From Dothistroma septosporum (Eukaryota > Ascomycota > Dothideomycetes > Mycosphaerellales > Mycosphaerellaceae), in contig NBZP02000033.1 in assembly GCA_002236755.2 (NCBI GenBank), forward strand, positions 112,273-176,272: 64,000 nucleotides of DNA. Direction: 5' to 3'. The position numbers and the translations under genes are program-made. The notes beneath the pieces are model-generated. The model saw only the letters and a program-made list of their open reading frames with translations, had not been told where the DNA came from and ran no database searches. Shown piece after piece: positions 12,563 to 25,314 of this stretch. Numbering within the stretch: the stretch's first letter is position 1; each line of letters begins with the position of its first letter.

Positions 12563-13624
12563 GGGATGTTTGGAGGGCAGGAGGGGGAGGGAAGGTGAGG
12601 GTGAGGGGTATTGTGGAAGGGAGGAGGGATGGGGTTGATGTGGAGGTGGATTTTTTCGCTTGGCGATGTGTAGGTACCAGATCGTTTCTATGGCAATGTT
12701 AGGGAGTGAGTTGCTGGTGCGACTCGTGTTGTTTTGGACGTGGTCGTCCCGTTGATGGGATGTTGACGACTGTGAACTTGGGAGCGAAAGGGTGACTTGT
12801 TGGTGAGGTTATTGTGGCCTTCTGTCATCCCGACTTCTGCGCCGCTCCGTGTGCGATGTGCGGTCTTGGTTGGTCGTCACGGATTTGAGGAAGTCTGTGG
12901 CGTATGACGAAGTTTTGGTATCGATTGAGAAAACGGTGCTGATGGGGGGAATGTGGTTGTGTAGATCGAATGATGTTTCGGGGAGTCGGATCGCGCATTG
13001 ACGACCTACCTGGCATGCGTGAGCGAGTGCATATGCCTCCAGCCTAACACAAATGCACAGCCCTTCCCAATTCCAGATCATCTCCAAGTTATCCCACCGC
13101 GACTAAACCTCGTTTCCACACTCCCATCATCGCTTGGAACATGCGCTACTTAATCAAGAAGTCCTCCCTATCCATATCGCCAAGGAGGAACTTCAGACCG
13201 ATAGGTGTCAGATCAGCATGACAGTCGCTTGGAATGCATGGTTGACGGTAGCGCAGTTGTCAGCTTTCGATGGAAGCATGTGATGGATGGACGGACGCCA
13301 TATTGAGGAATTCGTTCTCCAGGGTCTGTGTACTGGCGAGGCCTTCTGGAGACGTGATCGTCGAGATCAATGGGAAGAGGCCGCTACTTCGGAGGAACGG
13401 TTGCGAAATGTTCCCAAAGGGAGGTGTCAAACGTCGATCGAATTTATAGACTGACGAATGCGCAGAAGGCTAAGAGTCGACTTTTGTACATTTCAACCTA
13501 TGATACATGTGCAGCCGCATTGGCTGTTCTGTCTGGCTGCTCGGTCTGGCTTTCTGCCCGTGAACGTATAGACACTGCAGCGCTTCAAAACGCCATTCTA
13601 TGCATACTCATCCTTCTGGGCGCT
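12563..13624. other. Intergenic spacer, nothing supported
   Basis: Tail-to-tail spacer between the unknown plus-strand gene and the minus-strand MPP alpha gene. The first 200 bases are unusually G-rich on the plus strand (GGGAGG-type runs). No domain-bearing frame was found. Confidence 0.5.
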
Positions 13625-15337
13625 TCATCTCCTGCCCAAACCCCACTTCGCAATCCTTTCCTGGATATCGCTCCAGGGGATATCCTTCAACTTAACTCCT
13701 TCCTCCTCGCCCTGTTGCAACACCACGGTAGGCGCACCAGATCCGCTCCCAACGTTGCGTACTTCCCCTCCGAAGACCTGCTTCGCAACTCTTCTGAGAT
13801 CAGACATGGTGACCTTCTCGATGTTCGCGACCATCTCTTTCACAGGTATCCTCCTTCCATGGACCTGAACCTGCCGCCCTAGGTCTTCAAGCTCCACCAT
13901 TCGGGACTCAAGATTCATGAGCAAGCTCGACCTGAGCTGGTTCTTGGCTCGCTTCACTTCGATTTCGCTTAGTCTGCCTAGGCCGGTCTCCGTGCTGAGC
14001 AAGCTCAACTCTCTTGCCATGGTGTCCAGCATTCTGGGCACGAATTGCGTTGCGCAGCTTGAGGAAATGCCGAAAAGCCCGGAGTCCGTGTATGCGTGGT
14101 TGAAAGCCACGCAGTTCTCCACCCATCCGTACTGATTGAGGACATTTGTGTAGAGACGGCTGTACATGCCCTTGCCCGGCCCTCCTGCTGAGAACGAGCC
14201 ACCTCCTCCTAGCAAGGTCTGTAGTGTTGCGAGGGCATAGATGTCGGGCGACGAGATCGGTAATGATTCGAACGCGAGGTGAATGTGAGATACCCGAGGG
14301 AGTGCTGGGTTCGGCGGGATAGGCAGAGGTGGGAGAGTAAGAAAACCGCCGGTGTAGTGCGAAGGCTGATTGTAATCGATGGGTTGTTCGAGTGGAAGAG
14401 GAATGATATCTGACGGGTCCAGCGGAGAGATCGTTGCGTTCTGTGATGCTGAGGTTGAGAGGTTCTTCGAGAAGAGTCGTGACATCAATCCCGAGTCCTT
14501 CTGGGATGGTGTTTGCGATGTTGAGTATGGTGGCTTGACTTGTTGTGTATCTGGCGATGTCGACGGTAACCCTATCGATGCTGTCGGATCTTTCATGTCG
14601 CCAAAGTACTGTTCCGTAAGCTTGACTGCCTCTTGATGGTTCACTCCCGCAAATGCGACGACTATTCGCTCGGGCCGGAAGAAAGCCTTGCGGTATGCTT
14701 CCACTGTCCTGCGATCGATCTGGTCCAGTCTGTCTTTCGGGCAGAGGAGAGGATTGCCCAATGTGTTGTCCTTGTACGCCGCCATGTGCACAAGCTCTGG
14801 CAGGATGAGTTCTGGCTTGCTCCAGATTTCTCCAATCTCATAATCCGCAGTCTCCAGCTGCCTGAAGACCTCTTCATCTGTGATATTCGGATCTCTTATT
14901 GTCTCTGCCAAAAGTTCAACGGTATCAGGCACTGCAGCGTTGAAAGTTGCTGACTGATACATCAAGCTCTCTCTCGATGAAGCGCACTGTATGTTGCCTC
15001 CCATATGCTCCATGGCCTCCAACATCTGGTCTGCAGATCGTTTCGTCGTTGACTTGAACGCTAATCGATCGATGATGTGCGATGTCCCGCGAAGTGCTTC
15101 ACTCTCGTATCGTGACCCAGCATCGATGTAGACGCCGATGCCAGAGAAGTGACCGGGGAGGTCCTCTGTTGCGACCCTGATGCCATTGGGAAGTGTCGTT
15201 ATGCTGTCTAATTCTGCAGGATCTCTTGATGCAGTCGCATACTGTCTGGTGCGCACAGCAGCTTTCGCGAGCTTGGTACCGCGTGCGAGCTGGCGCGGTA
15301 AAGATAGCGTCTTGCTCATTGTGATCAGGCGCAGCAT
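13625..15337 (-). CDS. MAS2: Mitochondrial processing peptidase, alpha subunit
   Basis: Single-exon frame of about 570 residues in the M16 family. An Arg-rich N-terminus without acidic residues (RQLARGTKLAKAAVRTRQYA) is a good mitochondrial presequence. The region equivalent to the zinc motif of the beta subunit reads GTSHIIDRLAFKST, so the HxxEH residues are missing, as is normal for alpha subunits. The glycine-rich substrate loop GGGGSFSAGGPGKGMYSRLY is present. With the beta subunit this protein recognises and positions presequences for cleavage in the matrix. The first ATG in frame is at 15337; the second, at 15319, is also plausible. A Ser/Pro-rich insertion of about 60 residues lies in the middle. 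Confidence 0.93.
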   Translation of the reverse strand: MLRLITMSKTLSLPRQLARGTKLAKAAVRTRQYATASRDPAELDSITTLPNGIRVATEDLPGHFSGIGVYIDAGSRYESEALRGTSHIIDRLAFKSTTKRSADQMLEAMEHMGGNIQCASSRESLMYQSATFNAAVPDTVELLAETIRDPNITDEEVFRQLETADYEIGEIWSKPELILPELVHMAAYKDNTLGNPLLCPKDRLDQIDRRTVEAYRKAFFRPERIVVAFAGVNHQEAVKLTEQYFGDMKDPTASIGLPSTSPDTQQVKPPYSTSQTPSQKDSGLMSRLFSKNLSTSASQNATISPLDPSDIIPLPLEQPIDYNQPSHYTGGFLTLPPLPIPPNPALPRVSHIHLAFESLPISSPDIYALATLQTLLGGGGSFSAGGPGKGMYSRLYTNVLNQYGWVENCVAFNHAYTDSGLFGISSSCATQFVPRMLDTMARELSLLSTETGLGRLSEIEVKRAKNQLRSSLLMNLESRMVELEDLGRQVQVHGRRIPVKEMVANIEKVTMSDLRRVAKQVFGGEVRNVGSGSGAPTVVLQQGEEEGVKLKDIPWSDIQERIAKWGLGRR

Positions 15338-16201
15338 GTAATGCACAAAGGGTTGATGGGTAATGCGGAACGATCACTCACAAACGTTGCTGCTGATGCT
15401 TCGCAAAGAAGTTGTCGGCACTCGGCAAGTCGGGAGATTGGCACGTGCTCCCGAAAGCTACCTGCGATCAGCCACGCCATGGCATGAGACTATGATAAGG
15501 CTGAGCCCAAGACAGGAACCCAAGACAGGGACGCCGCGAAGCGAGTCATGCTTAGCTGCACACATATAGCCCGCCCCCCAGGAACGTATGAATCGGCATG
15601 CTGTTACAATAGTACCGACATGCGAAGCGATGCAATGTCCGAGGGCTCATTCATAGCACGCCACCTGGAACACGACCTCTCGACTGACTCTTTGCTATGG
15701 CATGGCGACGGAAGAAAAGGTTCAAATCTGTACCTCTCATCTCTTGTTACCAGTGGAATGGCTGTCGAGCAGGGCCGATGTCTGCGCCTCAGCACGCTCC
15801 GAAAGTAATCATGCATACGAATGAGGTCCATGCAAGTCTAGGCTAGTACTCGCTTAGGATGTACTGTATGTTGGTGATCGACAAGTCTCTAGCTGACGTT
15901 GGCGCTTCACCCGCTCTGACACTACAACCATTTCTCATCGAGCGCCCCGCACTGATCGAATCATTTGCGGTTGTCTCGACATCCTTGGGGCATAGGTCTT
16001 CTTGTTGTGTATATCGCCTCGCGCAGCCCTTGACTCGACATTTGGGCCGACGCGTCCAGTCCTCCGTTGCATGAAACAACGGCTGGCACAGCAGCAGCCT
16101 TCCTTCCTCTGACAGGACCCAACATCGGATGTCTGCAGCCTCATCAGCCTGCTTAACAGCCCGCGTTGCCCGCAGTCGCGGCCTCATACTCCGCCGCGAG
16201 A
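15338..16201. other. Divergent spacer between MPP alpha and FHA-RING gene
   Basis: Probably carries both promoters. Open frames on either strand lack domains and coding-like codon use. Confidence 0.4.
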
Positions 16202-18083
16202 ATGCAAATACAATCCGCTAGCTCGACCGCTTCCTTGACTTCTGCGAATGCCACACCGACATCTCCAACACGACCCAGTCGGCTGCGGGGTCTATCGTAC
16301 CTGCGCTCTTACACCCGCGACCACCTCCACTCCTACTCTGCCAATACGTCGCGGACCGAAGCTCCGCCGTTGGTCCGCTCGACTTCATCACCTGGTGCTA
16401 CGAGTCCGAACTCGTCACCACCGCCTCAGCAGAGCAACACTTTCGAGCGGGGTAGTGGAAGCGCAATACAGAGCGGTGAGAACGGCTGGATACCAGCAAT
16501 ACAAGGTATGTGATGAGGACTGAAGGACGGCGAAAAGACATGTAGCATGCGCTTCGTGCATTGCTGTACCTCACACTCAACGAAAGCGACCGTGTTACCA
16601 ATGTGGGTGGCTGACACCAATGTGCTCCGTAGGCAGGAGAGAAGCGGCTCCCACTACGTCAACATCGACAGACACGGCAGCACCAGAGCCGAGCAGCATG
16701 GCCATGACTAGGAATCGTGGAGCTCCCACGCCTACGACGACTCGCCATGCATCGGAAACGAGTCACCCAGTGCTTCGAAGACCGTCTGCCTTCGAGGTCG
16801 CCTCGTCCCTCACTGACGCGTCCGCGAGCGCTGCTGCAGGCAGCAAAGACCAGCACCCGCTGATACGATTCATCCCCCACGTCGAGACTCGCTCTTCCTC
16901 ACGGCCGTCGCTGAGGTTCGATGCATTGTCACGGACGTTGAAGACACCAGGAAGTGTGGTGCGCGTCGGACGTTACAGCGAAAGAGACAACAATCCTACA
17001 AATGCAGATAACGACCTGCCCGTGGGGTTCAAGTCAAAGGTGGTCAGCAGGAGACATTGCGAGTTCTGGTGCACAGACGGGCAATGGTACATCAAGGACG
17101 TCAAGTCGAGCTCCGGCACATTCTTGAACCACGTACGATTATCCAGCCCCGGACTAGAGAGCCGGCCATATCCAGTGAATGACGGAGATATCGTACAGCT
17201 CGGCATCGACTTTAAGGGAGGAGAAGAGGTCATCTTTCGCTGCGTCAAGATTCGGGTCGAGTGCAATCGTGGCTGGCAGAAGAGCTTGAATACGTTCAAC
17301 ACTACAGCACACAAGAGACTGTTTAAGAGTGCTTTGAAAGCAAAGAACAGAGACTCGGACGCCGCGAGCGTCAACAGCTCGGAATGCTCCATCTGCTTAA
17401 ACCCAGTGGCACCCTGTCAGGCGTTATTTGTGGCGCCATGCAGTCACGTCTGGCACTTCAAGTGCGTCAGAGGACTGATCAACAGCCCACACTATCCGAA
17501 CTTCTCCTGCCCGAACTGCAGGTTCGTCGCGGACTTGGAAGCTGATGTCGAGCAACCAGATGAGGGTGACTACGAAACGGACGAAGCTGAGGACCAGCCC
17601 GACGTGCTTCTAACAGGAGACGATGCTGGCCGTGACACGCCAGAAGGAGAGTCTGGTCAAACACAAAGTGATGACAGCTACGAGCACGTGCAACGAACAG
17701 CTTCAGCTCAACGGCTCATCAGCACATCTCGGCAGCACGAAGCGGACGACGACCTTGCGAGGCTTGTGAACCAAACGTCGTTACGAACGCCATCTCCACA
17801 ACAGGAGTATTCTACGAACTCTGTAGATCCGGGTCCGCCTGGGACCTCACAGCCGATCAGGATCGGTCAACCCATGTCTTCCACACGCTATGCGAGTGGT
17901 CCATCGGGAGCGCGGTCAGTGACGCCGACCTCACACGCACCCTTCGCACTATCAGCCGGTCCGATGGTGGATGGGCCGATGACGCCAAGAAATGATGCGG
18001 GACCCTTCCTATTGGATGGTATCCAGTCAACAACAGAGATTGGAGGGCTACATGTGCTTGAGGAGCATGATCCTTCGAGGTAG
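16202..18083 (+). CDS. dma1: FHA-RING E3 ubiquitin ligase, Dma1/Chf-type
   Basis: Exons 16202-16505 and 16633-18083 join in phase to about 584 residues. A Ser/Thr/Pro-rich N-terminus is followed by an FHA domain (about residues 170-275) with VGRYSE, SRRHCEFW and the GTFLN loop that binds phosphothreonine. Next comes a RING finger (about 315-365) with CSIC, CSHVWHFKC and CPNCR, giving the eight zinc ligands. The C-terminal 200 residues are acidic and disordered. Domain order matches fission yeast Dma1 and budding yeast Dma1/2, which ubiquitinate spindle-pole and septin-associated proteins and delay septation. The Spg1-type GTPase of the same pathway lies 10.7 kb away; this may be chance. The start is the first ATG in the frame. 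Confidence 0.88.
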
Positions 18084-21000
18084 TGCGTTGCGGGTGTATT
18101 ATGATTCGAGCAAGCCAGACCACTAATCGTCGGCTTCGACGCGGTCATCATTTCAGAAATGTAGCATGAAAGCGGGCGTTAATTAGCGGTGCTCGGTTTC
18201 CGCGTTTAGCTAGTGCATACGACATGACAGTCACAGAAATGATATGGAAGACACTTGATCTGCAAGTTTGTGCCACAGCGCCTCTTCAACTGCGGACGCT
18301 CTCCGTTCAGGAAAGGAACATATCCTTCAAGATTGCTGCCTTCGTGATCAGGTCAAGAAGCTACCCAAGACCGACCGTCTGCATCATCTTCTTCACCGCC
18401 CACTCGGGACAAGCGAAGTATGTGTGTGAAGCTGTGTAGGGCACCCTTTGGAACACGCAGAGCGGCGTCTAGGCGGGTTTATCTGATGTGCCCTTCCGGT
18501 GTGATTGTCTTTGCCACAGGGCCTAGTCAGCGGAAAGCCAGCGGCCGGCTTCAAGGGCGTATCATTGGGGTAGGTCTTGGGACCTGCCAGCAGTCCAACA
18601 GCTGGTATCAGGCCGTGGACCATCGGCCGACGCGTTGTGTTCCAGCTTTTCACAGGCTTAGAAACGGCCATGGGTGGTGTTCCTCCGCTGGTCTGGTGGT
18701 GTCTGTGAATCTGAGCCATACTTCTCGTGGCCCATGCTATCTTGTACGAATCCTCTCTGCGCACTCCGGGATAGTGAGCAAATGTATCCCGAGTGCGAAG
18801 CTTCCAGTGGTTGGCGGATTGCGTCCTTTGCTTCGAACTCGGGAATGTGTCGTAGCCATGTGTGCCAAGATCAGGGCGGCGATGGTTGACGTAGTTGGTT
18901 GCAGCTTCGAGGAGTGCCGTTGGGGTACCATGTTCTTCCGTCTTGTCGAGTGGGTAGTAGCAGTGTGCGGCAGTAAAGTGTTGGTCGTCACTTCCTTAGT
19001 ATACATTTGCTGAGTGAGGCAGTTACGCTTGTCGACAAATTCTTTCAGGTCTGCTGTCGTGCGTTCGAGCTTACTCTGGAGTGTGAAGCAGAGGTTCTGC
19101 TTGAGATCAATCACCGTCTACACTCGACGACGTACACGGCGGCACCTTTGGATGTCCTTGGCGCACAAATTAGAAAGAATGTCCAGGGGGATCCTCTGCG
19201 AGGGTGTTGGGTCGCGCTGCGGGAGAAGCCACCGTGGTAGACCTGCTGAGATGTGCCTGAGGATGCATACTGGAAGATTTTTGATACAGGAATGAATTTG
19301 AGTCGATGTCTGCAGGTAAAGTGGTAAAGTGAAGTGACGACCGCCGCTTGAATCACATGAAGATTCTCGGCAAACGAGGATTCGCGCCGACGGAGATATC
19401 GCCGCCAAGAGAAATCATGACTACTTCCTCCTTGCACGTAGCCAACTCAGGAAAGCTCTATACTACGTTGGCGTGCTAATCAACTGCCGGCACCACGGCC
19501 ACGAGTTGGGCTGGAGTAGTCGCGAGTGCGAGCTCTATGGGCGCTCCTCACAGCAACAGCTAGAAGTCTACTTCGGGGTTGTGCGCGCTGGTCACTTCAT
19601 CGCATCTGTCAAGTCGGGCATGTTTGCGGACGTGCCGATCTGTGAGCCCTTCACAGGCGAGCCCTTGCATCTCGCCGGACAGAAGATGTATGAACTCGAT
19701 GAGGTGAGTCTCTTAGCTCTCTAGCACGAGATCTAAGTATGGACTAACATCCGATTGCAGGACCTGATGCCTGGACATCATCTGCCGGCGATATCCCCCA
19801 TGGCGCCCTACAGATATCTATGCTGCCAGACTCAAGTGGGCTGCGCGGAAGATCAATGACTGGGGACCAAAAGATATGAAGATGGACCATTCCAAGCACG
19901 CAGTGATTCTGAAACAGATCGAGATCATCTGAGCGGCATTGTCTCGATAAAGAACACGGCGACAGTCCACGAAGAGAGGTGAACGCAGAGCTGTGGCGTC
20001 CGATGAAAGTGATACGGGCATCGTGTGACTGGAGGTACGGTTGGATATACTCCAAGACGAATGGCCAAGCCGCTCCAGCTTCGACTGGCTCAGCCAAGCT
20101 TGGCTCCTCATAATGAAGCATATTCCAGTCACCCGTATTCGCACGTTCAGCAAATGGTCTCAAATGTCTTTACGTACGTGCCACTGCACACTCGCAACCC
20201 TAGCTCAGACGTGAATATTGCATTCCTCGAACTTCAAAGCCGGCTCGTTGAAGTGACCGCTCGCGCCGGATATTTAAAGTGATTCGTCACCAGCGAATGG
20301 CGTTTGTCCTTACCGGCGTGGTCTCTCAGAGCCACACTTCCCTCCATCTTCCCATAAATCTCCTCTTCCACCCCGCCCTACGCTCTCCGGCTTCTGCTTC
20401 AACTCACAAATCTGACTCGAATCCTCAAAGACCTCGATCCTCCTCACTTTCTCTTAAGAACCGCAACATTTCACGTTGTCGAGTATGCTTACTCCCTGTT
20501 GCATTCAGTTTGCCGGAAACTTTCCGCTGTTGCCAGTTTGACTTCTGGAATGATGATGATTGTGTCACTAATCTAGATCCTTGAGCGGCAGTTGGTCGCT
20601 CTGAGAGGTAAGGCATGGTAATGGCTGACTGAAAATGTGTTCGCGGCACACCTTTGTGTGCTGTACGCGACGCAATGCGAATCGGTACCATCTCTACATG
20701 TAAGGAAGCTATCTGACGTACTGTCTTCCAAATTTGGAAAACTCGAATCACATCGAGCAGTCGCTGGGGTATCCTGGTCTGGTTGGACTGGATAGTGGAC
20801 GGGACTCCGATGCACCCGGAACTTGGTCAGAGAAAGCCTATTTTTGCATTTCATTTTGCAATCCAGAGTGATCTCGTCTGTTGGGATAGAGATCATTGGT
20901 CGAGACCTATGATACGCAAATACCTGCCGCACCAATTTCGACTTCAGATCTCCTCAAGCTACCCTGGCCGTATGGTAACTCGGAGGAGTGCGAGCTGAAC

Positions 21001-22347
21001 GATGCATAAGGCAAATATCATTCTATCCACCTGCATATGCTGGATCTGATTGAGTGTGGATTGTATTCCGAGCGAGCGGCTGATTCGCGACATCTCAAGC
21101 ATCAGACATGGGACATGAACGTGACTTGCTGCCAAACGATACATCTCATGCAAGCTCACTACTGCGGAAGGACTGTAACAAGCTCGTCAGTATCCTGCTG
21201 TCCATGTGCTAGCCGATGCAGACATGTTAGCTCTACAGATTGCTGAGATGCGAAGTCTTCGGGGTTTCTTCCGCCGCGTTGCGATGGTAGATACATGGCA
21301 ATATAGCCTGGGCTGGGGTGGACGATTGACAGACGTCCAAATGTATGGAACCGGCTGGCAGAGACTATGCACGATCGATAGTATTCCGCATCGACAATGT
21401 GGGCGATATGCCATCAGCAGATATGCCGCGCGGTCAGCGGTGTGTTGGGACTTTCAAGTGATGCCATCTTCGGACGTTGCGACTCCTTCAAGAGGGGTTG
21501 CCGCGTCGCTCTTGGATCGTGTTCTTGGGTCTCATATGGGCTTGCATGCCGCCATCTTTGTAGCCGTCATGAAAGAAAATGTCGTGTCTGTGGCGTTCGA
21601 GTATCACGAACCTTGACCCTGTCTTCATGAGGACGACAGCAGTATACTGGGACTACAACAAACATCTTTGATGCTCTTCGATGGAGTCGTCGATGGAGGT
21701 ATGACGACGATGGAGAAGAAAAGAACGGACTTCGCGAATTTTGAGATCGCGATCGGTTCCTCCAATCCCTGTCAAAGCAAGGAAGGTAGCCTCATCCCTG
21801 CATCCATGTCGCGTCCCACCACGAACGATACCTAGCTTCCTTGGCCATCATGCTGCCGAGTCCACACAACACCTCCATCAACATTTTCAACCTCGCGAGT
21901 CTGTCTCATTTCGTGGTCGATGGCGTTCGGCAGACTTCCGATCCCGACAGCCAGGTCTAGTCGACCGCCGGCTACAACTAGCGGACGGCACATGTACTTC
22001 ATTCTGGGATCATGACTGTGGCTCGCAAATGGGCAGATTCTTTGTCCGCCAATAGCAGCGACCATCTCATCTCTCGAGACGTCACAGACACTATCTTCTC
22101 AAGTCCGCCAAAGACTGCTTTCACGAGTCACGATGCAGGCCTGTCACCGCAGCTCCAGCAGCGATACTAGGATGTCCACCGCAAACAGAGGCTGTCGAGA
22201 CACTTTCACATAACCATAGCTCCCCAGTGTACTGCGGAGCTGTGACGCAAGGAGTGCTCGCTGCGTTGCGATCTTCTTCTCACTACTGACGTTTCTCGAA
22301 GCCTTCCAACGACCGATCACGTCCAGCAACTAGGACGTTCAATCGCC
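18084..22347. other. 4.3-kb gene-poor interval
   Basis: Contains many short overlapping frames but only one stretch that looks like decayed coding sequence (19.49-19.93 kb). Base composition is not RIP-like. It may hold a long promoter for the transporter at 22.3 kb, a non-coding RNA or remnants too decayed to read. Confidence 0.45.
19490..19932 (+). pseudogene. Decayed two-exon gene fragment, family unknown
   Basis: A protein-like segment reads QQLEVYFGVVRAGHFIASVK and continues to MYELDE, followed by a consensus donor GTGAGT at 19704 and a TTGCAG acceptor at 19755-19760. After the intron the plausible continuation (DIYAARLKWAARKINDWGP to a stop at 19932) lies in a frame that the splice does not reach. 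There is no convincing ATG upstream. The picture is a relic with a frame disruption. I do not recognise the family. Confidence 0.28.
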
Positions 22348-24158
22348 ATGGAGCCATATCTAGGCCTTCGTGGTCCAAGACTTACTGCTGGGATAATGGT
22401 TGTGGCCGGTCTGACGTTCTTTCTCTATGGCTACGATCAGGGCAATATGGGAGGATTTCTCACCATGAACTCCTTCGCAAGACAGTTCCCTCAGACTGCA
22501 GTGCTCTTTCATGCGGACTTGCATACCGCTCAACTCACAGGCTTCACCATCGCCATCTGGAACCTTGGCTGCTTCGTGTCGGCGATGCTGTCAGTATTCA
22601 TTGGCGACATCCTGGGTCGGAAAAGGTTGATCTACACGGGTCTTGCCTTTCTCATGATCGGTCAAATTATTCAATGCTCATCCTTCGAATGGAGTCAATT
22701 CGTCGTGGGACGTTTCGTTGCAGGTTTCGGTAATGGCTTCAACTGCTCGGCGATTCCTGCTTGGCAGGCCGAATGCACCAAGGCTCGTCGGAGAGGCACA
22801 ATCCTCATGCTTTCAGCGGGTGCTGCCATTGCCGCAGGAATGTCTTGGGCTTACTGGATGGACTTCTGGTTCGGATACCTGGACTACAGCTCGGCAAGCT
22901 GGAGAGTCGTCATTGCTTTTCAAATCATTCTCATCCTGCTAGCAATGCTACTGCTTTTCTTCATGCCTGAGTCCCCGAGATGGCTCATACTGAAAGGACG
23001 AGAGGACCAAGCATTGCAGATCTTGTCGGCCCTCAACGACTCGGAGCCGACGACACATGAAATTCGACAAGAGTTCCTCCAAATCAAGGATGCAGTCGTC
23101 GAGATGGCCAAAGCCTCCTTTCAAGGCATAGGGAAGCGGAACGACTATCGCGACACACACCGTGTCATTCTCGCCGTCGGTCTACAGTTCATGCAGCAAA
23201 TTGGAGGTATCAACTTCATGACCCAGTACTACGCGCACATGTTCCGCCGCGAGTATCAATGGGACATCTGGGCCTCACGTCTGCTGGCTGCAGGCGCCGG
23301 AACGGAATTTTTCCTGGCTTCATTCGTCGCTGTAATCGGCATCGATCGCTTTTGGACCAGACGACAACTGCTCATGTTCGGGACTTCAGGCATGCTATGC
23401 TGTATGATCATTTTGGCGGTCATGCTGGAGGTGAACACACGCGCTTCCCTGGATACCGGTACCGCCTTCGTGTTCGTCTTCTGCACTTTCTGGGCGATCG
23501 GATGGCAAGGCATGTCTTGGCTGTATCAAGTCGAGATCGTGCCGTTGCGGATTCGTGGTCCAGCCAATGCGCTTTCCACCGCGTCCAATTGGCTGGCAAA
23601 CTTTGTCGTAGTGCTCATCGCTCCGGTCGCATATGAAAACGTCGGATGGAAGACTTACCTGATCTTCGTGGCTACGTGAGCATATCGCGAGCTCACTTGT
23701 CGACTCAAAAGCTAACATTGTCTAGAAATGCCGCGATCCTGCCAATCGTCTACTTCTTCTATCCTGAGACAGGTCTGCGATGTCTCGAAGAAGTGGACTA
23801 CATCTTCCATACGGCCGGCTCGTCTCCGCGTCCGTGGCTCGATGTGGTCAAGATTGCCAACAATGAACCGCTCTGGTATGGCAAGAGCAACGACGAACCG
23901 TTCGACTACGAGGCCAGTGAGTGGCATCAGCGCCACGTGCGATTCTCAGATGAAGTCAAAGACTCAAACGGCGAAACGACCACCCTTCGAGTTACTGAGA
24001 GTGGGGAGCAGGTGGATAAGCTCGTCAGCAGTAGTAGCGAAGGTGAGAAGTCGCCATCGCCCGACGCGGCTCCAAGCCCGATTATATCTCTCCATCCAAT
24101 TCATAATCGACCGACGAGTGGCGGGTACGCCTCGCGGACCGCTGGACATGGCGGCTGA
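22348..24158 (+). CDS. MFS sugar-type transporter
   Basis: Exons 22348-23675 and 23726-24158 give about 586 residues with roughly 12 membrane segments. Signatures of the sugar porter family are visible: LYGYDQGNMGG in helix 1, GRKRL after helix 2, RFVAGFGNGFNCSAIP, the PESPRWLI block before the central loop, QQIGGINFMTQYYA in helix 7, and the PETG-like end of helix 12 (YPETGLRCLEEVDYIF). It probably imports a sugar or a related polyol or cyclic acid at the plasma membrane. The cytoplasmic tail of about 120 residues is polar and Ser-rich. Its 3' end is 141 bp from the convergent carboxymuconolactone decarboxylase-like gene. Confidence 0.9.
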
Positions 24159-24299
24159 AGTGCTGGAGTACATTTTATCATGAGAACGCGAGGCAATATA
24201 TCTTGAAGGCTTGACAGCACTCCATGCCGCACGACTCACCATGGAGCGCAACATAAAGAACAACCAGCGATACCATAAGAACCCAAAGGCGTTTCACGG

Positions 24300-24840
24300 C
24301 TACTCATCCCGTTTACTCCTACTCGCAATATCCACATCAGCATGTTCCTCCACCTGGTGTCCTTCTCTCTGGGCGTTCTGCTTATGCTCTTCAATCGCCT
24401 TCCACGCCACTCGGAACCCTTCAATACCCGCAGGCATACCACAGTAACACGCCGCTTGCAAGATCACTTCTCGAATCTCCTCTTCTGTGGCGCCGTTATT
24501 CAACGCGCCTTTGACGTGTGTGGCGAGCTCGGTTCCGCGATTTTGACAGCAGAGCATGGCAATGTTGAGGAAGGAGCGGATCTTGAGGTCCAGGCCTGGG
24601 CGAGTCCAGATGCTGCCCCAGCAAGATTCGGAGACGTACTGTGGATTGTTAGAGAGGAGGGTGGAGGGTGAGGAGATTTTTGCTGACTTCTTGCATTGCT
24701 TTCGAGAAAGGGTTGTTGGCGGCTTTTAGCGACTTGTCGACATATTCCTTCCCCGCGACTTGGTATCTCATCTTGATGCCTTCGGCATAGAGGACCTCGT
24801 GGGCCTTCTTGACCTCTTCAGCTGAATATTCTGCGACCAT
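24300..24840 (-). CDS. Carboxymuconolactone decarboxylase-family protein
   Basis: Exons 24840-24688 and 24638-24300 give about 163 residues. The core matches gamma-carboxymuconolactone decarboxylase: RSFLNIAMLCCQNRGTELATH, then NNGATEEEIREVILQAACYCG, where the family places its conserved acidic, Cys and His residues. In bacteria the PcaC enzyme acts in the beta-ketoadipate route; fungal relatives are less well defined and some are peroxidase-like. The intron is 49 bp with an unusual donor (GTCAGC), chosen because the joined sequence QEYVSESCWGS fits the family. The tail is charged and His/Glu-rich. Confidence 0.82.
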
Positions 24841-25314
24841 CTTGGCTACTCGTCTCGATGTCAGGACCGATGTTGGAAGGCTTGGTCACAGATTAGTGCA
24901 AGATGAAGACACCTTCAGTACAGTGACTCGAAGTGATTGCAAGTATGAAGCATCAAGTATGTGGCTCACTTCAGCTTTTACATGGGTAGCTTTTGTTTAC
25001 TACGTCAATAGCTCGACCACACGCGACACGAGCTGGAGCTTGAAAGCGACTTCGGCGAACAAGCAATTGCATCGCTTGCCCCGCAATGGTTTATGCAATT
25101 GAATCTGGGGTTCCGTCATCCTGGTGAGCTTCTCCGCAAAGTGCTGTCACGATATATAGCTACCTAGGCGGAGGCGGCTGTATGGCCGCCATCATCCCTG
25201 TGAGTGATGCACGGAGCGTATGATCCAAGTGTATACGGAGATACCGTCAACGACTCAGTACTGTCGCAGAGACATTCACCAGCAGCGTTTTGCTTACACA
25301 AGAGCTGAAAGACC
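24841..25314. promoter_or_regulatory. Shared divergent promoter of CMD-like and MBL-fold genes
   Basis: 474 bp separate the two start codons, so both genes are probably driven from here. A GATATATAGC TATA-like element lies near 25.15 kb, on the side of the hydrolase. No operator could be assigned. Confidence 0.4.

Noticed and set aside
18420..19013. Plus-strand open frame of 197 codons
   Set aside because: No domain, amino-acid mix unlike protein (Trp, Cys and Arg scattered), and an equally long frame on the other strand.
20025..21630. Several open frames in the 20-21.6-kb gap
   Set aside because: Most begin at non-ATG codons or mid-sequence, overlap each other on both strands, and show no domain.
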